Source: Bacillota bacterium
Lineage (GTDB): Bacteria > Bacillota > Clostridia > TANB77 > CAG-465
Direction: 5' to 3'
DNA length: 64,000 bases
Assembly: GCA_023410645.1 (NCBI GenBank)
Contig: JAEYPQ010000030.1
Location: forward strand, 1 to 64,000
Positions 58,537-64,000 of this stretch are shown piece by piece. The notes below the pieces were generated by a model. That model was not told the DNA's origin and searched no databases. It saw nothing but the letters and a program-made list of their open reading frames with translations. A program made the position numbers and the translations under genes. The number at the start of each line of letters is the position of its first letter. Position 1 is the stretch's first letter.

Positions 58537-59163
58537 ATGAAAAGAATAAAAATACTACTTGTAATTTTACCAATAATATTATTTATATTACTTGCTATAT
58601 GCATTAAAGCAGGAACAATTTTGAATATTGAAGAAAATTTTTATTTTGAATTAATTGAAAATAAAACTGATGCTTTTACTGCAATAATGAAAATAATTAC
58701 TCATCTAGGTGATCCAATATCAATAATACTAATATGTTTTGCATTATTTATATTTAGTAAAACTAGAATAAAGTTTGCAATTCCATTGTCAATTACCATT
58801 ATTGTGTCAGCTATATCAAATATTTTCTTAAAAGAAATTTTTGCAAGAGAAAGACCAGATATTTTAAGGCTGGTTAATGAATCAAGTTATAGTTTTCCTA
58901 GTGGACATGCAATGACAAACTCTGCATTGTATATGATGGCAATTTTACTTGTAAATGTATATATAAGAAATAACAAATTTAAAATACCATTAATCATTTT
59001 ATTTACTATTATTCCTATTATAATTGGAATTAGTAGGGTATATTTAGGAGTGCATTATATAGGGGATGTAATAGGTGGATTTTTACTTGGAATTACAGTT
59101 TCTATTATAGCATATGCATATTGGAAAAAAGTTTATATAGATAAAAAGCATGAAAGTATATAA
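58537..59163 (+). CDS. PAP2-family membrane phosphatase
   Basis: A 208-residue lipid phosphatase with about six membrane helices. All three catalytic motifs are intact: KEIFARERP, PSGHAMTNS and SRVYLGVHYIGDV. Such proteins dephosphorylate phosphatidylglycerol phosphate or undecaprenyl pyrophosphate on the outer face of the membrane; which one cannot be read from sequence. AAGGAG precedes the ATG. Confidence 0.92.
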   Translation: MKRIKILLVILPIILFILLAICIKAGTILNIEENFYFELIENKTDAFTAIMKIITHLGDPISIILICFALFIFSKTRIKFAIPLSITIIVSAISNIFLKEIFARERPDILRLVNESSYSFPSGHAMTNSALYMMAILLVNVYIRNNKFKIPLIILFTIIPIIIGISRVYLGVHYIGDVIGGFLLGITVSIIAYAYWKKVYIDKKHESI

Positions 59164-59191
59164 TAGATGATCTATTTTATACTTTATATAT

Positions 59192-59267
59192 TGGGGTATA
59201 GCCAAGCGGTAAGGCATCAGACTCTGAATCTGACATTTCGCTGGTTCGAATCCAGCTACCCCAGCCA
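59192..59267 (+). tRNA. tRNA-Gln (anticodon CTG)
   Basis: Acceptor TGGGGTA/TACCCCA, anticodon stem TCAGA/TCTGA with loop CTCTGAA, T arm with TTCGAAT and encoded CCA. This is a second glutamine isoacceptor, reading CAG, in addition to the TTG gene at 51858. Confidence 0.94.
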
Positions 59268-59314
59268 AATAAATATAAAAATCCAATTACAGTATAAATA
59301 GTTACATGAAAGTT

Positions 59315-59341
59315 AAAAAATAGCATTTGCTATTTTTTTTT
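59315..59341 (+). terminator. Terminator after tRNA-Gln (CTG)
   Basis: AAAAAATAGCA pairs with TGCTATTTTTT around TT, with a long T run. Nothing else is recognisable between 59268 and 59411. Confidence 0.82.
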
Positions 59342-59411
59342 GCCATAATTAATTAAAATATTGATTAAGATATTATATTAATTGATTTTTAATGTAATAT
59401 TTTGTCGAATA

Positions 59412-59440
59412 TTGACATTTTTTGCATATTATAGTACAAT
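59412..59440 (+). promoter_or_regulatory. Promoter of the 59489-60193 gene
   Basis: TTGACA (59412-59417), a 17-bp spacer and TACAAT (59435-59440). Confidence 0.6.
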
Positions 59441-59488
59441 AATATTATTATGTATACTTAGCTTTAAATAATAAATTTATTTGAAAGG

Positions 59489-60193
59489 ATGATAATTATT
59501 AGTACAAAAATTTCAATGCCAGTGAAGGGAATTATAGCTATTAGGTTACTAATGGACTATGACATTTCAAGAAGAAGGAGGTTAAGAGAAAATTTCTATG
59601 AATTAACAGGTGAATTTTTACAATGCAGTGACCTTAAAATGGTTATATTAGAGTATTTCAACAATTGTCCAGGTAAATTAAAAGACATTTCTGAAGTTAT
59701 TGAAAATAATAAGTTATTGCCCAAAAATCATATTGCAGATAGGAAGGTCTTAAAACGGATTCAACATGTAAAATCAAATGGTGATATAATTAAAGGTATG
59801 GTCATATTAACTATTTTGCAGTATGAAGATATAAAAACAATACCAAGGTTAAAGGATAGAATATATTATTATCTTAATACTAGTATAGAATGTAACACCG
59901 CCGAAAAATATGTATTTGAGTATTTAAACTCAATACAATATTCACGAAGAATTGAATTATTAAACTTTTTAGCAGAACAAAATCTATTTCCTTCATTTAT
60001 TATTGCAAAGAAGATAGTACAGTCAAAACTTGAAAAATCTGATTTTTGCAAATTAAATAAAGTATCGTATGATAAATACGAAATGGCGGAAAAATTACTC
60101 TATTTGTCTTATTACGCTAAAATACTCTCTATAATTGCAGAATTAGATAATAGGGAGCATTTTAGGCCAAAACTGGTAAAACAATATACTTAA
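59489..60193 (+). CDS. Hypothetical helical protein, start codon uncertain
   Basis: A soluble, basic, all-helical protein of up to 234 residues that I do not recognise. The ATG at 59489 directly abuts the only good ribosome site (GAAAGG), leaving no normal spacing. The in-frame ATT at 59498, 9 nt further on, would have ideal spacing but is a rare start codon. The next in-frame ATG (59516) has no site. The promoter and terminator around the gene are clear, so the gene is real but its first residue is not certain. Confidence 0.65.
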   Translation: MIIISTKISMPVKGIIAIRLLMDYDISRRRRLRENFYELTGEFLQCSDLKMVILEYFNNCPGKLKDISEVIENNKLLPKNHIADRKVLKRIQHVKSNGDIIKGMVILTILQYEDIKTIPRLKDRIYYYLNTSIECNTAEKYVFEYLNSIQYSRRIELLNFLAEQNLFPSFIIAKKIVQSKLEKSDFCKLNKVSYDKYEMAEKLLYLSYYAKILSIIAELDNREHFRPKLVKQYT

Positions 60194-60235
60194 GATTAAA
60201 TCATCTCATATATTTTATTGAAAAATATTTACACA

Positions 60236-60273
60236 TAAAAAAACAAGCAGTTTAGAACTACTTGTTTTTTTAT
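60236..60273. terminator. Bidirectional terminator between an unknown gene and the tRNA-Tyr unit
   Basis: AACAAGCAGTT pairs with AACTACTTGTT (one mismatch) with A and T runs outside. It serves the plus-strand gene and the minus-strand tRNA operon. Confidence 0.8.
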
Positions 60274-60283
60274 ACCATTTTTA

Positions 60284-60370
60284 TGGTGGGCAGGGATGGA
60301 TTCGAACCATCGTAGGCGTACACCAACAGATTTACAGTCTGCCCCCTTTAGCCACTCGGGCACCTACCCA
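60284..60370 (-). tRNA. tRNA-Tyr (anticodon GTA)
   Basis: An 87-nt class II tRNA with a long variable arm. The anticodon loop reads CTGTAAA on the minus strand (GTA). Acceptor TGGGTAG/CTGCCCA, T arm with TTCGAAT and encoded CCA. Second gene of a two-tRNA unit. Confidence 0.95.
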
Positions 60371-60389
60371 AATAAAAAATAAACAAAAA

Positions 60390-60466
60390 TGGTGGGCCTT
60401 CAGGGATTCGAACCCCGGACCATCCGGTTATGAGCCGGGTGCTCTGACCAACTGAGCTAAAGGCCC
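60390..60466 (-). tRNA. tRNA with anticodon CAT, probably tRNA-Ile2 (lysidine type)
   Basis: Acceptor GGGCCTT/AAGGCCC, D arm TAGCTCAGTTGGTCAGAGC, anticodon stem CCGGC/GCCGG around CTCATAA-type loop, and encoded CCA. From memory the acceptor and D-arm sequence is closer to Firmicutes tRNA-Ile(CAU) than to elongator Met, so the anticodon would be modified by TilS. Elongator tRNA-Met remains possible. Confidence 0.85.
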
Positions 60467-60484
60467 ATTTCTGTGAACATTTAT

Positions 60485-60513
60485 ATTATAATAGATTTAG
60501 CAGTAAAAGTCAA
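60485..60513 (-). promoter_or_regulatory. Promoter of the tRNA-CAT/tRNA-Tyr unit
   Basis: Minus strand TTGACT (60508-60513), a 17-bp spacer and TATAAT (60485-60490). The stretch 60514-60655 shows nothing further. Confidence 0.7.
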
Positions 60514-60655
60514 TACTTTTTATACTTTTTTTAAATAAAAATCTGTCATAATGCGACAATAATAATATTGCTAGTTAATTCTATTATATTAGTTTACAAT
60601 AAGAATATGAAAATAAAAAGTTGCAATTTATAAAAATAAAAAGCAACTTAAAATC

Positions 60656-61750
60656 TTATACATTGAATCTAAAAACTATTATATCTCCATCTTGTACAAT
60701 ATACTCTTTTCCTTCTAATCTTACTAATCCTTTTTCTCTTGCAGCGGCAACTGTACCATTTTCAATTAAATCTTTATATGATATAACTTCAGCTTTTATA
60801 AAACCTCTTTCAAAATCAGAGTGTATCTTACCTGCTGCCTGAGGAGCTTTTGTTCCATTTTTTATTGTCCATGCTCTTACTTCTTGTTTTCCAGCAGTAA
60901 GATAGGAAATTAATCCTAATAGTTTATAGCTTGCTTTTATAAGTTTATCAAGTCCAGATTCAGTTATACCATAATCACTCATAAGAGCTATTCTATCGGC
61001 ATCATCTAATTCACTTAAGTCTTCTTCAAGTTTAGCACATAAAGTTACAACTTCAGCGTTTTCTTTTTTTGCATATTCTTTTACTTTTAATACATTAGCA
61101 TCGTTTTCCATATTAGTAATTTGATCCTCAGAAACATTAGCAACATATATTGTTGGTTTAATTGTTAAAAGAAATACTTCCTTTAACATATCTTTTTCTT
61201 CATCATTAAGTTCCATTGTTCTAACTGGCTTTTCTGACTCTAAATGATCTTTAACTCTAGTTAGCAGTTCAGATTCTATTTTTGCAGCTTTATCACCAGT
61301 TTTTAATAGCTTTGATACTCTATCCATTCTTTTATTTACAGCTTCAATATCTGATAGAATAAGTTCAATTGATATAGTTTCTATATCAGAAATAGGGTCA
61401 ATTCTTCCTTCTACATGAACGATTTTTTCATCTTCAAAACATCTAACAATATGAGCAATTGCATCGGTTTCACGAATGTGTGATAAAAATTTATTTCCTA
61501 GGCCTTCACCTTTTGATGCACCTCTAACAAGACCTGCAATATCAACGAATTCTATCGCTGCATATGTAGATTTATCAGTATCATACATTTTAGATAATAC
61601 ATCTATTCTTTCATCTGGTACACTAACTATACCAATGTTTGGTTCTATAGTACAAAATGGGTAATTAGCACTTTCTGCTCCTGCTTTTGTTATAGCGTTA
61701 AATAAAGTACTTTTGCCTACATTTGGCAATCCAACTATTCCTATTTTCAA
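60656..61750 (-). CDS. ychF: Redox-regulated ATPase YchF (Obg family)
   Basis: A ribosome-associated P-loop ATPase of the Obg/YchF family. 364 residues. P-loop GLPNVGKS near the N-terminus, the YPFCTIEPN switch, DIAGLVRGASKGEGLGNKF (G3), the YVANVSE region that replaces the usual G4 NKxD, a coiled insertion (about 130-200) and the C-terminal TGS domain (about 278-364). The TTG at 61750 has AAGGAG 8 nt upstream; the GTG at 61759 overlaps it. Confidence 0.96.
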   Translation of the reverse strand: MKIGIVGLPNVGKSTLFNAITKAGAESANYPFCTIEPNIGIVSVPDERIDVLSKMYDTDKSTYAAIEFVDIAGLVRGASKGEGLGNKFLSHIRETDAIAHIVRCFEDEKIVHVEGRIDPISDIETISIELILSDIEAVNKRMDRVSKLLKTGDKAAKIESELLTRVKDHLESEKPVRTMELNDEEKDMLKEVFLLTIKPTIYVANVSEDQITNMENDANVLKVKEYAKKENAEVVTLCAKLEEDLSELDDADRIALMSDYGITESGLDKLIKASYKLLGLISYLTAGKQEVRAWTIKNGTKAPQAAGKIHSDFERGFIKAEVISYKDLIENGTVAAAREKGLVRLEGKEYIVQDGDIIVFRFNV

Positions 61751-61775
61751 TTTAAACACTCCTTTTTACTATAAT

Positions 61776-61803
61776 ATTATATCAGACAAAAGAGATATGT
61801 CAA
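61776..61803 (-). promoter_or_regulatory. Promoter of ychF
   Basis: Minus strand TTGACA (61798-61803), a 16-bp spacer and TATAAT (61776-61781). Confidence 0.7.
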
Positions 61804-61840
61804 GAAAATTTGGGTATTGAAGAAAAACTTGACTAAAATA

Positions 61841-61869
61841 TTGTAACAACTTTATATGTATGGTATAAT
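61841..61869 (+). promoter_or_regulatory. Promoter of the SpoVB-like gene
   Basis: TTGTAA (61841-61846), a 17-bp spacer ending TGG and TATAAT (61864-61869), i.e. near an extended -10 form. Confidence 0.6.
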
Positions 61870-61914
61870 TATTCTACTATAATAGTATAGTGAGTTAGGG
61901 AGATGTGATAAAAT

Positions 61915-63516
61915 TTGGCAGTAAAAAGACAATCATTCATGAATGGTGTTATTATAATAATGGTATCTCAAGTACTTATAAAATTACTTGGTTTCATATA
62001 TAGAATAGTACTTACAAATTTTAAAGAATTTGGTGATGTAGGTAATAGCTATTATGGATCAGGATATACTGTTTACACACTAATTTTAGCCGTTGCGACA
62101 ATGGGTATACCTAATACAATTTCAAAATTAGTATCTGAAAAAATAGCAGTTGGAGATAGAAGAGGTGCTCATAAAATATTTAGAACTGCAATGTCTTTAT
62201 TTACTCTAATTGCAATAGTATTTTCAGTAACACTATTTTTTAGTTCTGGATTTATTGCAGAAAATATATTAGCAAATCCTGGTGTTAAATATACGCTAAT
62301 GTCACTATCACCAGCGATAATATTTGTAGCAATGTCTGCAGTATTACGTGGCTATTTCGTTGGTATGCAAAATATGATGGAATACAGTAAAGCACAAATA
62401 TTAGAACAAATTATAAATAGTGTATTTTCAATATTGTTCGTTGTAATGCTATTTGGATCAACACCAGAAATAATGGCTGCTGGATCAACACTTGCAACAA
62501 CAGTTTCAACATCAACTGCATTTTTCTATTTATTAAATTATTATAATAAAAATAAAAAAGATATATGGAAAGATATAAAAGAATCAGAAAAATTTGCACT
62601 TGATTCTAGAAATAAAATAATAAAAAAATTAATATCATATGTTATTCCAATTTCATTTGGAAGTGTTGTTGTGGCATTATCTGGAGTTATTGATACAGTT
62701 ACAGTAATGAATGGACTTCAACAATTTGGCTTAACGATTAATGAGGCAAATGAACAATTTGGTATATTACTTGGAAAGGTAGATATATTAAATGCAGTTC
62801 CACTTTCGATTAATGTAGCATTTTCCGTTGCACTTGTACCTTTTATATCAGCTGCAATTGCAAGAAATAGGAAAAATGAAGCAGTACATAAAATTAAGTT
62901 TTCAATTAAAATATCTTCTATAATCGCACTACCTTGCACAGCAGGTTTGTTTTTACTTGCACCACAAATTTTTGATTTAATATTTCCAAATGCAACAGCA
63001 GGTGCATATCTTCTACAAATACAATGTTTTATGATACCTTTTGCTGTAATATCACAAACATTATATGGATCTCTACAAGGTATAGGAAAATTATATGTCC
63101 CAGGCGCTTGTTTATTAATAGGTGCAGTGCTTAAATATACACTAAATGTAATATTTATACCTATTTATGGAATATCAGTTCCTGCAACTACAACAGTGAT
63201 ATATAATGCTTTAGCATGTATATTAGCTTTCACAATATTATTTAAGAATTTGAAGGAAAAACCTAACTTAAAAGAGATATTTTTACGACCAATATTAGCT
63301 ACATTATCAATGAGTTTTGTGATAATTTTAAGCAAAAAAGTGTTAGATTACATAAGCATAAGAAATAGTGTGGAAACAATCTCTATTATTGTAATCTCAG
63401 TTGTTACATATTTCTTATTTATATTGATTTTTAATGTATTAAGTAAAGAGGAAATGAAACAGCTACCTTATGGTAACAAGATATGTCAAGTTGTTGAAAA
63501 AATAAAAAAAATATGA
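61915..63516 (+). CDS. SpoVB/MurJ-like polysaccharide or lipid II flippase
   Basis: A 533-residue MOP-superfamily membrane protein with about 14 helices. The opening FMNGVIIIMVSQVLIKLLGFIYRI, the AVATMGIPNTISKLVSE segment and FVGMQNMMEYSKAQILEQ are typical of the SpoVB/YtgP/YkvU group, which moves peptidoglycan precursors or wall polysaccharide lipids across the membrane. It could be the cell's lipid II flippase or a spore-type paralogue; the window holds no sporulation genes to favour the latter. TTG start with GATGTGAT and TAGGGAG upstream. Confidence 0.88.
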   Translation: MAVKRQSFMNGVIIIMVSQVLIKLLGFIYRIVLTNFKEFGDVGNSYYGSGYTVYTLILAVATMGIPNTISKLVSEKIAVGDRRGAHKIFRTAMSLFTLIAIVFSVTLFFSSGFIAENILANPGVKYTLMSLSPAIIFVAMSAVLRGYFVGMQNMMEYSKAQILEQIINSVFSILFVVMLFGSTPEIMAAGSTLATTVSTSTAFFYLLNYYNKNKKDIWKDIKESEKFALDSRNKIIKKLISYVIPISFGSVVVALSGVIDTVTVMNGLQQFGLTINEANEQFGILLGKVDILNAVPLSINVAFSVALVPFISAAIARNRKNEAVHKIKFSIKISSIIALPCTAGLFLLAPQIFDLIFPNATAGAYLLQIQCFMIPFAVISQTLYGSLQGIGKLYVPGACLLIGAVLKYTLNVIFIPIYGISVPATTTVIYNALACILAFTILFKNLKEKPNLKEIFLRPILATLSMSFVIILSKKVLDYISIRNSVETISIIVISVVTYFLFILIFNVLSKEEMKQLPYGNKICQVVEKIKKI

Positions 63517-63534
63517 AAAAAATAAATAAAACTG

Positions 63535-63563
63535 TTGACAATGTTTTGGTTTTGTAGTATATT
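63535..63563 (+). promoter_or_regulatory. Promoter of the HU gene
   Basis: TTGACA (63535-63540), a 17-bp spacer and TATATT (63558-63563). Confidence 0.7.
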
Positions 63564-63566
63564 CTT

Positions 63567-63595
63567 AGTGTAATCACGGTACGGAGGGTTACACT
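63567..63595 (+). promoter_or_regulatory. Hairpin in the HU leader, abutting the ribosome site
   Basis: AGTGTAA (63567-63573) pairs with TTACACT (63589-63595). The loop contains a ribosome-site-like GGAGGG, and the true AGGAGGG (63596-63602) starts on the base after the stem. The hairpin begins at about the first transcribed base. Confidence 0.55.
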
Positions 63596-63609
63596 AGGAG
63601 GGATTTAGA

Positions 63610-63888
63610 ATGAATAAAGCTGAATTAATAGCTAAAATTGCTGAAGAAAGCAAATTAACAAAAAAAGCTGCAGAAACTGCATTAGACGCTTTCGTAACAA
63701 GTGTTGAAACTGCACTTAAAAGTGGAGAAAAAGTTCAATTAGTAGGATTCGGAACTTTCGAAGTTAGAGAAAGAGCTGCTAGAAAAGGAAGAAACCCACA
63801 AACTAAAGCTGAAATTAAAATACCAGCTTCTAAAGCACCAGTTTTCAAAGCAGGTAAAGCTTTAAAAGATTTAGTAAACAAAAAATAA
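63610..63888 (+). CDS. hup: Histone-like DNA-binding protein HU
   Basis: A nucleoid protein that binds and bends DNA as a dimer. 92 residues with the HU layout: two N-terminal helices (MNKAELIAKIAEESKLTKKA), VQLVGFGTFEVRERAARKGRNP with the DNA-binding beta arm, and IPASKAPVFKAGKALKDLV at the end. AGGAGGG precedes the ATG. Codons look like those of a highly expressed gene, with a strong promoter and terminator. Confidence 0.97.
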   Translation: MNKAELIAKIAEESKLTKKAAETALDAFVTSVETALKSGEKVQLVGFGTFEVRERAARKGRNPQTKAEIKIPASKAPVFKAGKALKDLVNKK

Positions 63889-63903
63889 TTTCTAGTATAG
63901 AAT

Positions 63904-63938
63904 AAAAACCAAAAGGCATTGTGTCTTTGGTTTTTTTT
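63904..63938 (+). terminator. Terminator of hup
   Basis: AAAAACCAAA pairs with TTTGGTTTTT, followed by more T. The last ~60 bases of the window after it show no feature. Confidence 0.85.
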
Positions 63939-64000
63939 CGTCTATTAATAATTTATATTATTTACTTGATTATTTTAATAAAATATGTTAATATATAAAG

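Noticed and set aside
59083..59286. Minus-strand frame of 67 codons with a GVAGFEPAKC motif
   Set aside because: The motif is produced by the reverse complement of tRNA-Gln; the frame also overlaps the end of the PAP2 gene.

Overview
The window is a strongly AT-rich stretch of a bacterial chromosome. Low GC, Shine-Dalgarno-led genes, TTGACA/TATAAT promoters with 17-bp spacers, TTG and GTG starts, a Firmicutes-type class III fructose-1,6-bisphosphatase, ClpE, PepF, SpoVB-like and SecG-Rnr genes, and tRNA genes with encoded CCA all point to a monoderm Firmicute, most likely an uncultured Clostridia-type lineage. That assignment is inference. Most genes are ordinary housekeeping genes in short transcription units separated by clear intrinsic terminators.

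Layout. 1-2.1 kb: 3' part of a large surface protein with tandem modules. 2.2-4.7 kb (minus): a VirD4/TraG-type coupling ATPase. 4.9-6.2 kb: pth, rplU and rpmA. 6.3-9.3 kb: small and unknown genes, including a degenerate phospholipase-D-like protein. 9.5-14.9 kb: smc and three unknown genes. 15-23 kb: clpE, fbp, asd, an unknown gene, a CmpB-type membrane protein and an RluA-family pseudouridine synthase. 23.1-27.4 kb: pheST and an SSB-like protein. 27.5-41.7 kb: a divergent M23 peptidase, then a type IV secretion (T4SS)-like locus. 41.8-51.7 kb: tRNA-Arg, pepF, a Wzy/O-antigen-ligase-like protein, secG-rnr and trmB. 51.7-61.8 kb: tRNA genes, membrane transport and surface proteins, a signal-less M23-SH3b hydrolase, a PAP2 phosphatase and ychF. 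61.9-64 kb: a SpoVB-like flippase and HU.

The standout is the T4SS-like set. It has three VirB2-like pilin genes, one of them a tandem double pilin. These are followed by PrgI/VirB3-like, a free-standing TraC-like domain protein, VirB4, a VirB6/TrbL-like function split over two in-frame genes, two VirB8-like proteins, a membrane-anchored murein hydrolase with three different catalytic domains, and an S1 RNA-binding protein. VirD4 lies about 23 kb away, next to the surface protein. No relaxase, integrase, transposase, partition gene or att repeat is visible, and the flanks are housekeeping genes. This looks like a resident chromosomal secretion or surface machine rather than an integrative element. 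Its substrate is unknown.

The sequence has no CRISPR array, rRNA or insertion sequence that I can see. Start codons below were chosen from Shine-Dalgarno spacing and often lie downstream of the longest possible start.
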